Both the position numbers and the translations under genes were made by a program. Positions 19,607 to 31,003 of a DNA stretch of 60,000 nt are shown here, in pieces; the stretch's first letter is position 1; the number at the start of each line of letters is the position of its first letter. The notes beneath the pieces were generated by a model. It saw nothing but the letters and a program-made list of their open reading frames with translations, ran no database searches and was not told where the DNA came from. The stretch comes from Takakia lepidozioides. Lineage: Eukaryota; Streptophyta; Takakiopsida; Takakiales; Takakiaceae. The stretch covers positions 62,851,053 through 62,911,052 of the forward strand of contig CM060732.1 in the NCBI GenBank assembly GCA_030704615.1, read 5' to 3'.

Positions 19607-20302
19607 AATATTGAAAAAAAACTTGTTAGCTCTTTGGTCTCTCTGCACATGGTTTCTACTGTCTCCTCACTTCGTATTACTGATGGAGGATTCAGAAATG
19701 CTTGATCTCCACATGGCCACTCCTCCCTTCGATAATCTCTCACTCCCTGCCAAGAAAAGGCTGAGAGATAGCACCAAGGCTAATGTGTGTATTAGAAACT
19801 TCACCTGTATTAAAAGGAAGAGCAATCTCTTGGAAGATGACGAATCTTCCTCCTAGACATCCCACAGCTTTCCCGAAGGATTCCTATTCACTGACGAGAC
19901 TGCTGAGCTATATAAACTCCAATTCCATGACTTGTGGACACTAACTGCATGCATCATCAGTTCACAGTTTCAGGATACTAAGCTTGCAGGTAAAACGCCA
20001 GGAATAGTGTAGTAGTGTCTCATTGTCAGGGAAAACAAAATTATACTTACAGTCAAGTGTAAATTTTGTCATCACCGGAACGCATACAAAATTGTGAACA
20101 ATATCTCTGAGCAGTGTTGCAGGCTATTGAGTGACACAACCTGCAAGTAAAGACTGAGAGATGTGTCTCTCTGGCACCATGCATTACTGGCCCATGGGAA
20201 GATTATTGGGTTTCAAGCCTATTATTGCCTTCTACTAGGCAGCTGGATTCTCATATGATGAAAGTGGGACTGCATTCAAGACCTGGAGCCTTTGGTGTAC
20301 AC
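19607..20302. other. no gene recognised
   Basis: A short frame at 19682-19856 encodes a lysine/serine-rich tail (LPAKKRLRDS). It could be a downstream exon of the preceding ORF, but no clear splice pair links them. The rest shows nothing. Confidence 0.3.
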
Positions 20303-20317
20303 TCTTTTGCATCTTGT

Positions 20318-20385
20318 TTCCCGCTCAAACTGGGCGCGGGGTCAATGGCCACAAGGCTACGGCAAACAACGTCTTATGAGTACAA
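20318..20385 (+). mobile_element. 68-bp LINE family B 3'-end insertion with 15-bp target-site duplication
   Basis: TCTTTTGCATCTTGT occurs perfectly at 20303-20317 and 20386-20400. Between them lies only the terminal 68 bp of the LINE 3' region (CGCTCAAACTGGGCG ... CGTCTTATGAGTACAA). It is an extremely 5'-truncated target-primed insertion. Confidence 0.85.
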
Positions 20386-20460
20386 TCTTTTGCATCTTGT
20401 GACTGCTCTGCCGTCCTTGTGTGTAGAAGAGGCATTTCCTTCCATGGAAATAATTTTTTT

Positions 20461-22764
20461 TCACCAATAATCCCCACAAGAACAAACCCCATCTTGGAAG
20501 TGATGAAAGCGGTTGGCATCCCGTACAATAACTGCTCGACCAACAATCTTTGAGATGAATTTGGTCGCCGTGTGGCAGTCACCACATACCCGAAGATTCT
20601 TTATGATGCGGATAGGTGTCCCGGGGTGAGTCCTAAATAGCCCAAACGCAATAGCCAGCTTCTCGCTGTGGTAGCTAAGGGAAATTTCCTTCTGCTCCTC
20701 CTCCACATCATGTAACACAAATCGTGTGTCAGGCACATACCCAGCCTCCTTCATCAGCCCAGCCAATCTGTTGAGCTCAGCATGTATTTGCTCAATTTGT
20801 GGATGCATTGTGTCATCTACAACAAACGTGTGCACCTGGTTGTCCACCTCAATGCAGCTGCACCCTGGCTCCTTCATGACACCTCTGTCCTCCATCATTT
20901 TCCTCACCTTTGCTTTGTGGTCCCACCTGCCAGCTGCTGCATAGATGTTTGATAGCAGCACATAAGCTCCGACGTCCTGTGGATCACTGTTGAGGACATT
21001 TTTTGCTGCACGTTCTGCTACCTTCACATTGCCATGAACTCTGCAAGCACCAAGCAAGGCCCTCCACACCCCGGCGTCTGGTTCGACTGGCATTTGAATA
21101 ATGAGGTTCTCTGCCTCATCCAATTGCCCTGCACGCCCAAGAAGATCCACCATGCAGCCAAAATGCTCCACTGTAGGACTGACGCCATGATCTTGACTCA
21201 TGGAATTGAAATAGTGACAGCCCTCATCCACTAGCCCCGCATGGCTACATGCAGAGAGAAGACATGTAAAGGTGATGCCATCTGGCTTCAAGCCTTCTTG
21301 CTGCATTTCTTTAAATAGTTGAAGGGCTTCCCTGCCACAGCCATTCTGGGCATATCCTGCGATTATCACACTCCAAGAGACCACATTTCGTTGTACCATA
21401 CTGTCAAATACTTGGTGTGCATCCTTCATACTGCCACACTTTGCATACATGTCAGCCAGAGCTGTCTCCAAGTTAATATACGGCACAACTCCAGCTTTCC
21501 TGATGTCAGCATGGACCATTTTGCCTTTCTCTAGGGCCCCTACACTAGCACACGCAGTGAGAACAGAAATGAAAGTGACCGTGTCTGGTGTCAAACCTTC
21601 CCATGGCATTTGCTCATACATCTCGAAAGCCTCTTTACCACACATGTGCCAAGCATATCCTGCGATCATGGCATTCCATGAGACTACATCCCTTTGAGAC
21701 ATATTGTCGAACACTTGACGTGCCTCCTTCATACTCCCACATTTGGCATACATGTTGATAAGGGTATTGTCTAGATTAATGTAAGACGCAATTCCAGCTT
21801 TCATGATGTCAACATGAACCTCCTTGCCCTTTTCCAGAGCTCCTAGGCTCGCACATGCATTAAGAACACAAATAAACATGACCCTGTCAGGCTTCACTCC
21901 TTTCTGTTGCATTTGCTCATACATCTCTAGAGACTCTCTACCGCATCCATGCCGGGCATATCCGGCAATCATTGCACTCCATGAGACCACATTTTGTTTC
22001 ACCATACCATTGAATACTTGACACGCATCCTTCATGCTCCCACATTTTGCATACATGTCAACAAGGGTATTCTCTAGAATTATATCTGGCACAATTCCAC
22101 TTTTCCTTATGTCAGCATGGACCTGCTGGGCCTTTTCCAGAGCTCCTACGCTGGCACAGGCATTTAGAACACAAGTGAACGTGACCCGGTCAGGTGTCAC
22201 CCCTTCCTGTTGCATTTGATCATAGATCTCCAACGCCTCCCTACCATACCCATTCTTGGCATATCCTGCTATCATTATAGTCCATGAAAACATATCTCTT
22301 TCACCCATTTTGTCAAACAGTTGGCGTGCATCTTCCACGCTCCCACACTTGGCATACATGTTGATAAGGCTAGTCAGTAGAAAGATGTTTGGCTTGAATC
22401 TACTTTGGATAATGTGGGCATGCACCTGCTGTCCTTCTGCTAGGCTGTTCATCTTGATGCACTCCTGCAAGAGACAGACATAAGTACTGGAGTCTGGCCG
22501 GATGCCCTGTTTGTTCAAAGTGTGCAGGACCTCTTTCAGTTGTCCTGCCTTACATAGTTTCCTCACATACTCACAAAGGCCAGAAGAATTCTTGTTCACT
22601 CCATCTGTCGGTCCCATTTTAAAAGCAGTTGTGATGGTGGAGGTGCTAGCCCTGCTGACAGTTTGCTGTCCGAGATTCAACCCTGTCATCCTGTAGTCAC
22701 AAAGATTCTTAGAAAGGGCACCTTTGCACTTGAACACATAGTATGTTATGGATAGGATAGACAA
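20461..22764 (-). CDS. PLS-DYW pentatricopeptide repeat protein, PPR gene 2
   Basis: An intact 767-residue protein with no introns in the coding region. About four full P-L-S triplets (YAKCGSMKDA..VFDxM, VVSWSAMIAGYA, VTFxCVLNACASVGALEK) follow an N-terminal region of about 95 residues. E/E+ motifs, a canonical PG box (EPGCSCIEVDNQVHTF) and a complete DYW domain follow (HSEKLA, CGDCH, HHFQDGVCSCGDYW). It is a predicted organelle C-to-U RNA-editing factor. It is a paralogue of PPR gene 1 on the same strand, one triplet shorter. Its 5' flank keeps the shared PPW segment. The start MSILSITYYVFKC is weakly supported; the PPR-like part begins near residue 70. Confidence 0.93.
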   Translation of the reverse strand: MSILSITYYVFKCKGALSKNLCDYRMTGLNLGQQTVSRASTSTITTAFKMGPTDGVNKNSSGLCEYVRKLCKAGQLKEVLHTLNKQGIRPDSSTYVCLLQECIKMNSLAEGQQVHAHIIQSRFKPNIFLLTSLINMYAKCGSVEDARQLFDKMGERDMFSWTIMIAGYAKNGYGREALEIYDQMQQEGVTPDRVTFTCVLNACASVGALEKAQQVHADIRKSGIVPDIILENTLVDMYAKCGSMKDACQVFNGMVKQNVVSWSAMIAGYARHGCGRESLEMYEQMQQKGVKPDRVMFICVLNACASLGALEKGKEVHVDIMKAGIASYINLDNTLINMYAKCGSMKEARQVFDNMSQRDVVSWNAMIAGYAWHMCGKEAFEMYEQMPWEGLTPDTVTFISVLTACASVGALEKGKMVHADIRKAGVVPYINLETALADMYAKCGSMKDAHQVFDSMVQRNVVSWSVIIAGYAQNGCGREALQLFKEMQQEGLKPDGITFTCLLSACSHAGLVDEGCHYFNSMSQDHGVSPTVEHFGCMVDLLGRAGQLDEAENLIIQMPVEPDAGVWRALLGACRVHGNVKVAERAAKNVLNSDPQDVGAYVLLSNIYAAAGRWDHKAKVRKMMEDRGVMKEPGCSCIEVDNQVHTFVVDDTMHPQIEQIHAELNRLAGLMKEAGYVPDTRFVLHDVEEEQKEISLSYHSEKLAIAFGLFRTHPGTPIRIIKNLRVCGDCHTATKFISKIVGRAVIVRDANRFHHFQDGVCSCGDYW

Positions 22765-22972
22765 TAAAGAGAATTTTCTTGCTACATATTAGCAGGGTTA
22801 TAGATCCAATGCAGTCATATACATTGTACAGATTCTATCTATTCGAGATGGCTCTGACAAATCATCATCAAATAAATACCTGTTGTGGTCTTGGCCTAGA
22901 GCTCCATGGTCTTCATCCATATTAGAACTATCACCAAATTGAGCTCGACCCCGTGTATCAGCAGATGCCTCT

Positions 22973-23015
22973 GCTTTCACCCAAGGAGGGTCCAACCACC
23001 TCTGAATCCGAAGGA
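22973..23015 (-). other. segment conserved upstream of PPR genes
   Basis: The minus strand encodes RWLDPPWVKA inside a 129-codon frame (22798-23187) that also reads HKHTKEFLRIQ. The related segment upstream of PPR locus 3 reads SSHKRSFWVHG..LPWVKEKL. The similarity of two coding-like flanks suggests an older shared exon. Confidence 0.45.
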
Positions 23016-23189
23016 ACTCCTTGGTGTGCTTGTGTATGAAGTCTGGTGATCTTGGACTTGTCTGGGAAAATATAAGTACACAGATGAGCTGCCAAAGCCT
23101 CGCCCACAGCCACAGCCTCACATAGACCCAGCCACAACCACCAACACTCCAAGCATCTTTCCAATCCAGGGACCAAACCTTGAACAACT

Positions 23190-23635
23190 TAATTTGATGT
23201 TATTGGAAAAGTGCAGATATTTACACAATGAATATCAGAACTACTGTGTTTCTAAGGAGCTGGAGGCACAATCTAGTCTACCATCATAACTGTTTCAGCC
23301 ACAAGCCCTTGACCAACTCTTTCTTAAATAGGAGTCTCAAACCTGTTGTTCCAGCACTGCGGACCATCTGAAAAGCACTCCCACAGCGGTTCTATGCTCA
23401 TTGCTTGGCCTGCATGTAAACACAACTACTATAGTGTTCATTAGCACCTCCTAGTAGCCTGAGATTAGCTGAGGAATGGTAGCATAGCCTTCTACCATCT
23501 ACCTTATATATATTTCTCTCTCTCTCTCTAACTTGTTTCCAGTCTGTGACAGGGTAAGGACCTTAACGATGATCTGAAGGGCCTGCCTACCCTCAGCACT
23601 AGCTGAAATTTTAACTCGGGGCAGGGAGCCTACCT
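23190..23635. other. no gene recognised
   Basis: It contains a (TC)n tract near 23515-23530 and a short stretch like 12500-12560. Nothing else. Confidence 0.4.
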
Positions 23636-24090
23636 TTGAACAATAAACAGATGCAGAGAGGAAAAGGAGATTGTAATTGCTCATTGTGCGGGCAACCTGA
23701 AGAAAATATCCATTTTCTGATACATTTTCCGGGTGATTCTCACCAGACTGTGACCCTCTTCAGGAACATCAAGAACATGGTTCCTGCACCTCTGTTCATT
23801 TTCAAAATCTCTAAGGCTGTGCCTACAGCCCTGGCCCTATTGGGTCTAACTTTTGGGCTGCTCACACAGCAGATTGATGCTTGTGTGAAGGGCTTTCGAG
23901 AGGATATCTGGAAAGCCCAAACTCATTGTTTAAACCAAGGTTAACTCACACTACTGGAGTGAGCCCCGCACAAAGATAGTACCCATTCCCTATGTTTCCG
24001 TCCAAACTGGCGCAGGGCCTATGGCCACAAGGCTACGGCAAACAAAGTCGTTGAGTACATCCCTCTCTCTCACTCCCTCTCACTCTCCAT
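23636..24090 (+). mobile_element. LINE family B 3' end with zinc knuckle
   Basis: The frame at 23636-23940 encodes CNCSLCGQPEENIHFLIHF, a zf-RVT-type C-x2-C...H knuckle found at the C-terminus of plant LINE reverse transcriptases. QQIDACVKGFREDIW follows just before the stop. The 3' untranslated part (23990-24070, TCCGTCCAAACTGGCGCAGG ... GGCTACGGCAAACAAAG) ends in a long (TC)n-type tail. This is the longest of the six family B copies and shows that the shorter scraps are truncated LINE ends. RT is missing, so it is a dead copy. Confidence 0.75.
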
Positions 24091-25601
24091 CCATCATGTG
24101 CCTGTCAAGTGCATTCCACGAATTTCTTTCCTATTCTTCCCCTTGCTATTTTTCAAGCAGAGTACAACTGTTAGTAAATTCACTGCCATGAGTGTGATGT
24201 CTGTATCAAATTGGGGGCTAGAGTCCCTATGAGACTCTCTGTAACGATCTTCTCGTTGGGCAGGCATGCACTGCAGCGTAATTAGGCTGAGTTCCAAAAG
24301 AGAGAGTTGATATAGAATGGAGCTATCCCCTCAACGGCTAATGAGTGGAAGTGATCTTCTCCTGCCCTCTCGGCGTGACTGGCAATTGTTGTTATGGACC
24401 TCATCAATGTGTGATATCTATGGTACTAGCCCCTCATTAAGGTGTAACTTGAATGCTAGCACTGGCAGCCGAACTTCAGTGGGCTATGCCCCATCCCTGT
24501 CATAGATCTCATGTAAGAAAAAATGCTGGTGGAATTTCTGCCAAAACAGGGTATCCAACAGGGCAATGGCCATGCAACTAAAATTCCCTCTCACACGCAA
24601 AACTTTCAGACATTTCAAGAGACAATCGAGCTGAAGGACATGTTGTCAACACTCAGCTGCCCTTTTTTATGCCTCTTCTATGCTACGAGCTTTCCGAAAA
24701 AATGGGGTATACTTTCTGCTCGTATGGTTCAAGGAGAATATGGGACCCGGACCGCTCCGACCTTTTTAGCTTACAATTTAGGGACCCAAGAAGAGCCACA
24801 TGTTCGTACCTTTCATCGCTTCCCCCGGCGCTTGGGGCCATGTTCTCAGGCCCCGCATTCCCAAGCTGGACTCCCAGTTCAGCTCCACCACCGGACCTGT
24901 TAATCTGCTGAGGTCGAGTCCCACCCGTTCACCGCAAGGACAAAATAGGGCTTTGGGCATTGCCTCTCCAAACGAGCGCAGGACGGCACCAGAGCACGCT
25001 GCCATCAGAGAAGAGGAACACGAGAAGAAGAACACCAACGAGTTCTTACCTCCGCAGAAAAAATCCCTGAGACGTTGAGACTTGAGACGAGAGAGACGAG
25101 ACTACTTATGCAAGAAAGAAGGTGCGGTGTGGGCAATCAATATAGGAGATACATAGTTACTGAGAATTAATCATTTGGTAATGCAAAACTTTAGTATAGA
25201 AAATAAGAATTCAAAAAGACGTTGGTGGTAGGTACAGTCTCGTTCTTCACGGCTTGACGACGTACCTACAAGCAAGAATCGATCGGGGGGAGAGAGAGAG
25301 AGAGAGAGAGATTTCACCTGGGTCTCGATGATTCCCGTATCTGATAGAAGGACCTCATATCATTTGAAACTGGTGGATCTTTGTAGGAGTGTCTGACTTT
25401 TGTTTTGGAAAGAAAAAGTGCTCAATAGCGCCAGTAGACAGCTCTATGATTCTGAGTCCCCTTTTTCTCATACTCCAGCGTCTCCATGGAATAATGAGGG
25501 TTGTCCAAGTTGTTGCACTGGCGTTGAGATATTTTTCCTCCTTTTCTTGAAGGAAAGTGAGTGCTGGATTGAATTGTGAGTAGGGAGGTCTGTCATCGGC
25601 C
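24091..25601. other. no gene recognised; (GA)n tract at 25290-25311
   Basis: Several frames of 80-126 codons overlap on both strands near 24520-25080 without recognisable content. The region probably includes the promoter of the GT29 gene that starts at 25602. A GA microsatellite lies about 300 bp upstream of its start codon. Confidence 0.4.
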
Positions 25602-28600
25602 ATGAAGCTGACACGGTCACCCTTGCTGCTGGCATTGCTGGTGGTCTGCGTGCTGGCCATCTCCTTCTACGTCGCCTGCCTTTCCACTTTGGGTGCGCTC
25701 TCTCACCTGACTTGTTTGAGGAGTAGCTTGAGTGAAGACCATAGTGTGGCAGTTTGATGATGAACATAACCATTCGAAAGAACCCATGCAGCACGGAGAG
25801 CATGAACTCATAACGTGGAATGTACTTTGGAGTTTGCTCTTCGTATAATTGCTTAAGCCAAGTGCAAATTGTCTCTACACCATCCAGAAGAAAAGGATAT
25901 AAGGACGGCTTGGTTGTGATGGCTTCGCGAGACGCAGGGATCATAGCTTGATTGAGAGGAATTAACTCATCAGCCAAGTTGGATTGGAATTTGAGAAAAC
26001 ATGTCCGCGGAGAGTAACAACTACCGATATTTGGTTGTCAGTTTCTCTTTCTGCTTTAGCTTAATCATCAGGTGCAGATCGTAGACCAGTGCTCGTAGTT
26101 TTGACAAACACCGGGTCCAAGAATTTGCAGTGATTAGGACAAAGGGGCATTGCTTCTGAGAAGGCAGCCTTCCAGTCTCCGTAATACTCTAACTCAGAAC
26201 AGCAACGAGTCCCTTCCACAGTGTCAAAGTAAAATGTCTAGGCATATCCTTTCTTTTGACTAATTATATTTCTGTTTGTATCCCTGGAGAGTTGATCTGG
26301 GGATGCATCATATTTAGGACAAGAGCAGGCCTGGTGAACAGCAGCAAATTTCTACCTCATTAATCCCTCAAGTTGTAGTTATATGTTGGTTGGCTGCTAT
26401 TGCAGCTGGAGAATGGCTTCGAAAAGTTGAGATATCAAAAAGTGACCGCACTTTGTTGAGGTTTTTGCAGCAGGGCTTTCAGCAATGTGTGGTGGGTTAT
26501 CCTTCATTCAGCAGGCCTCATTGACAGATCATGAGCTGTGTTCGAACCACACTTGAACATTTTAAATGTTGAGCTAAACGCCTTGTAGGCAGTCAAAATT
26601 GAGAACTTCTGCATGGTAACTAGAATGTAACCCAACAAGAAAGTTGTCAAAGCAGCTTATATAGTTTGGGCAGTGGGCTGCTGAATCATCCTGTTGTCTC
26701 CCTGTTACCTGGCAGAATGTTTGCAGTAAATAAACCTAGGATTTGCTAATTTGTATCGATGAACATGCAGAGGGAGAAAGGGTTAGGTTTGCGTGCAATA
26801 GCCCTCGACGAATGCCGAGTTAGTCTCGAATTCCCAAAGAATACACAGCAGATCTGGGTATGGTATGTCTCTCCTCATGTGTTCTCCACAATTGAGTTCA
26901 GAGTGCACTGGCATAGACACCTAATCACACCTTGTGAATTCTCAAATTTGTTTTGGATTGAGATATGATTGTCTGCTTATGTAGATTCCAATACTTGTAC
27001 ACTTATCGAGAATCATTTCCATGCTGTCAGAGAGACCCTAAGTCTGGACAGCTGGAGGGTTTGACCTACACCTTCAACCTGTGCAAGGTGGCAAGCCTTT
27101 GGGAACAGGCAAGTGCCAACTGCTGCTGCATAAAGACTGTAGATGTCAGAACTTCCGGTTTTTAATCGAGGTTGCGTATCAGATATCCACTCTAGAGAAT
27201 GTACTCATAAGACGTTGTTTGCCATAGCCTTGTGGCCATCTTGTATCCACTCTAGAGAGTGGGAGAGGAAGAAAAGTTCTCAGTCTCAATGCTGTACTAG
27301 TGATTGACCGGTCCTTCAAGCCAATTTGAGTAAGATATGTATAATAGTAGAAGAGTTTTGGATGAGATTTTCTAATCTGAAGGAAGAGTTGTGGTGTATG
27401 ACAGGTGCGCAACAGTAGCACAATCTTGACAAAGGAGTATATTAATGCCCTCCCACATGGGTGGCATGATTATGCCTGGAAGCGCATCAATAAAGGCTAC
27501 CTGCTGTACGCCCCATCTTCCCCTCATTGTCATGTGCATACTATTGCTTCCCTAAAGTCTCAAAGGCGGTCTTGTGACATTGGCGTATGAAGAGTTTGTG
27601 TTCGTGGATAATGTTGTTGTGCTCTGATCCTGCCATACTTGAGTGATGATGCCTTTATGATAATTGCAGCAATAAGTGCACCAACACTAGTTTGTGTGAG
27701 GAAAAGCTTCGCCTGGTGCTCCCTTCCTCCCCACCTTTCAGGCCCCGCCAGTTTGGTCACTGTGCAGTTGTGGGCAACTCAGGAGACCTGCTCAGGACTC
27801 AGTTTGGGGCAGATATTGACACTTTTGATGCTGTAATCCGTGCCAATGGTGCACCTGTCCAGGTAGGAAGCGGAACAATCAGTTATGCAGATCCTTTAAT
27901 CTTAGTCAATTCGAGTTGAAGTTGAAAGTTGTAGAAAGAAGAAGCTTGCTGACACTCTGCATTTCATTACTTGTAGAATTACACACGATATGTGGGAAAG
28001 AAGTGTACATTTAGGTTGCTGAACCGGGGATCAGCCAAGGCACTCGACAAAGTTGCAGTTCTTGATGGTAAGATCCCTGCGACTGTAAGTCAAATTCAAA
28101 TTTGTGGCCTGGCAAGGTTTTGACAGCTTTTTCTCTGATATTTCTTTCTTTGTGCAGAAACTGGAAAGGAGGTTCTGATTGTGAAGACAACCATCCATGA
28201 CATTATGAGTACTATGATCCGGGTATTACTTCTGGAACTGTGATGCATTGTCATTGCCATGTATTCACCTTACATGGATGCCCTTCTCCTGGTTGTTCTA
28301 GTGTTTATTATCTTTTGGTGGTTTTATCATCTCTTGAGAAGCAACTGATTATCCCATGGTTACGAATCTGCAGGAAATACCCATTCGGAATCCAGTGTAC
28401 TTACTGTTGGGCATGCCATTGGGTGCCTCAGCAAAAGGCACAGGTCTTCAGGCGCTTGAGTTTGCGCTTTCTGTTTGTGAGACAGTGGACATTTTTGGTT
28501 TCACTGTTGATCCTGGCTACACTGAGTGGTACGCTTCCCAGGAGATATTGACATGATTTCATCTCTTATTGTATGTGAGATGAAGAAGGTAGACATGAAA

Positions 28601-28825
28601 CATCCAAGTTTGGATTGCCTACTTACATTGCTCAATGTCTTCTATGTGCTTTTCAGGACCCGGTATTTTTCGGAAGCTAGGAAGGGCCACACCCCTTTGC
28701 AAGGGAGAGCGTACTACCAAATGATGGAGTGCCTTGGGGTGATTGGCTTTGCCTCCTTGACTAATAGTAGCTTTTTCTGGTTCCAGCACAAAGCCATAAC
28801 CATCAAGTCCAGCCCAGAGGCATAG
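25602..28825 (+). CDS. SIA2: GT29 sialyltransferase-like protein (plant SIA2 type), 9 exons
   Basis: A type II Golgi membrane protein. Exon 1 (25602-25692) encodes [10 protein letters not shown] plus one hydrophobic signal anchor. Further exons are 26771-26857, 27031-27118, 27405-27505, 27670-27862, 27977-28067, 28158-28222, 28374-28528 and 28657-28825. They give [38 protein letters not shown], the sialyl motif L region ([35 protein letters not shown]), [43 protein letters not shown], the motif S-like FGFTVDPGY, and [17 protein letters not shown]. Phases agree across exons 4-9. Intron 3 starts GCAAGT, a GC-AG intron. Plants lack sialic acid. Arabidopsis GT29 proteins are implicated in pollen-tube growth and proposed to add Kdo-like sugars to rhamnogalacturonan II. 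The C-terminus after MECLGV departs from the usual plant sequence and may hide another intron. The exon 1 to 2 join is the least certain: one or more exons in the 1.1-kb gap may be missed. Confidence 0.88.
27199..27243 (-). mobile_element. 45-bp LINE family B 3'-end insertion in a GT29 intron, 15-bp target-site duplication
   Basis: TATCCACTCTAGAGA occurs at 27184-27198 and 27244-27258. The 45 bp between are the reverse complement of the family B terminus (GGCCACAAGGCTATGGCAAA ... GTCTTATGAGTACAT). It sits inside intron 3 of the GT29 gene and does not touch the splice sites. Confidence 0.85.
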
Positions 28826-29041
28826 CTCCACAGATAAAACTCTGTTTGATTAGTTGCACCTTGGTCATTAGAAGTCAAAGAGGTAGGACCTCCCCATTTT
28901 TTGGTTTATACCTCTCTATTTCACCTTCTCTGTCACTCTCTTATAAGATTACGTGACCCATGTAAGACACCCTTCAGCAATGCTGAGAGCCCACATTCTG
29001 CTATCTTTCATCCCCCCTGCCCTATATCCCCTCTTTCTGTT

Positions 29042-29234
29042 CAGGAAGGGGGACAATGCCATAAGGCTGCTGTAAGCACAATCTTGGTCAAGTTCACACA
29101 GGTGAAGATTTTCAGCCCTGTCCCAGCATGTGATACATTCAGACAGGGGGTGCGTTTCTACAAGGCTGCTGTCGGTATTTTTGGTCACAGTTGACACAGG
29201 CTGAAATTTTTTCAGCCCTGTCCTGACATGTGAG
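29042..29234 (+). repeat. tandem duplication, period about 98 bp
   Basis: Two diverged copies (29042-29134 and 29140-29234) share AAGGCTGCTGT, GACACAGG/TCACACAGG, TTTTCAGCCCTGTCC and CATGTGA. No coding sense. Confidence 0.7.
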
Positions 29235-30296
29235 TATGTATCCATCTCAGCGAAGCCCTTAGACGAGATGGACTGTCAATTCTATGTTTTGGATAATATC
29301 TCATTCAATTCAGCAGGAGATAACATGGGAGACATTTTGGGTCTTCCATTTTGGTAAGTGTTGTTGGCCGGACAAGTCATGCATTCCATGTGTTGATGAT
29401 GGATGCAGCTAATTACTATCCATTCCCCCAAGAGGGCGATTAGCAGTCACGTGGTGCAAATGGGACCAAGCAGGAGTGTCCTTGAGGCTGCAAGGCGACA
29501 AGTGCACAGATATGGACAGTGAGTCATACAGGGTCTTGTGTTGCCCTTTGTTACCTTCCATAACTTGCCATGAGATTGTTTTTGTGAATTGTGGAGATGG
29601 TTGTTGCATATGGCATACACATATTTGCACTTGCTATCATTCTCACTGCAATGATTTTGAGTTCTGAAGCTCACAGGGGTCACCTACGGTGGTGAAAGAA
29701 GCAATTCGCCAATGGTGTCTGAGGCAGGTGAAAAAATAGTGAAGCATTGCTGCTTGGAGGCTGGAGCTTTTTCCGTACTTACTGCTGTTGGCTGGTGATT
29801 GTTGATGGATGCAGAGTAACAATGAGCACAGACAATCCTTTGAGATTGTGCACAGTTTGGGCAAACAGGATGCCTAGCAAAGTGCAGCAGCTATCTCACA
29901 TGGGAAAATCTGCCCAAACTGCTGTCACGCAGTATCCATTGGACCATACATCAGATGAGATGCTGTGTGTACAGCTACAGTAACTTAATTGGTGTTTGTT
30001 AAGTACCTGTAGCTTGCTAGTGGCAGGTGGAGGGATCGGTCGCATCTTCTGATGATACTGTTACGTTGGTATTGCATTTGTACAATGCATTACCACATTT
30101 GGGATTTGCTGCCACGGTAGCTACGACTTGATAGTAGACGAGCAAGTAGACATAGAGCTTGACTGCGGGCTAATATGAAAGATCAAGCGGTGGATCAAAT
30201 GTGACACCGAGTGCCCGTGAGGAACACTTATTGTAGGGTTGTCTCCTTGGAGCTCTTGGCAATGCCCAATCAAGATGACGACTAGCAAATCATAGA

Positions 30297-30326
30297 ATGT
30301 CCTCATAAGACGTTGTTTGCCGTAGC
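30297..30326 (-). mobile_element. 30-bp LINE family B 3'-end insertion with 16-bp target-site duplication
   Basis: ACTAGCAAATCATAGA occurs at 30281-30296 and 30327-30342. The insert between is only the last 30 bp of the family B terminus, in reverse orientation (CATAAGACGTTGTTTGCCGT). It is the shortest such event in the window. Confidence 0.8.
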
Positions 30327-31003
30327 ACTAGCAAATCATAGAGTCTGGCAGAGAGAAAAGAAATGACTGACTGTGACAATCAGCTAAAGGTGAGCTGCTG
30401 ACCACTTGGGATTTCACCTATTTTGGAGTAGCTAAGCAATCGGATATTTTTGTGTAGCAAGCGCCAGGAGTTGAGTTGTCCTCTTGTAAGTCGTGCGTGA
30501 CTTGACCAGAAGAGAGTCCAAAAGCTCTGACTTAATGTAGGCCCTCACAGGATAATTGGTAATGGAGGCTTTACTGGGAAAAAGAAATGGTTCAGTGTAG
30601 GTAGTAGTAAGATAGAAACTCCAAACTAGATAAGTAAGAGCACTTAGCCAAACGATGTACCGATGGTGCGTGAAACTCAGGTTCCGTGAAAATTTCACAG
30701 CTCTGCGCGGAGTCCCTGACTGGGGCATTGCCAGCATAGAAACAGAAATTGAAGGAGAGAAACGATGTCGCTTCTGAATGTACTGGTACTGTGTCTTCAC
30801 TTACATCATATTATCTATGGATAATAATTATAGCAACAAGTTCTGTGAGTCATGCTGCTTCTGAGCTCAACGATGTAAGTGCTTTGGATTACATCAATGG
30901 GAAGGTGGTCAGGAATATGTGACAGGAAGATTGGTGCACCCGAGATTGGACACAGGAGGCTTTTGTGAGAGTTAACATATGTATTGTTTCGTGGTGTTTG
31001 CAG

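Larger units (their letters stand above)
28826..30980. other. no gene recognised; contains a local duplication and a micro-insertion
   Basis: Beyond the 98-bp duplication at 29042-29234 and the tiny LINE insertion at 30297-30326, the stretch has only short non-conserved frames on both strands. It may include the 5' part of the coiled-coil gene that follows, but I could not identify a first exon. Confidence 0.4.

Noticed and set aside
24669-25078. Overlapping frames on both strands near 24.7-25.1 kb as genes
   Set aside because: Three mutually overlapping frames of similar length, no conserved motif and no splice support.
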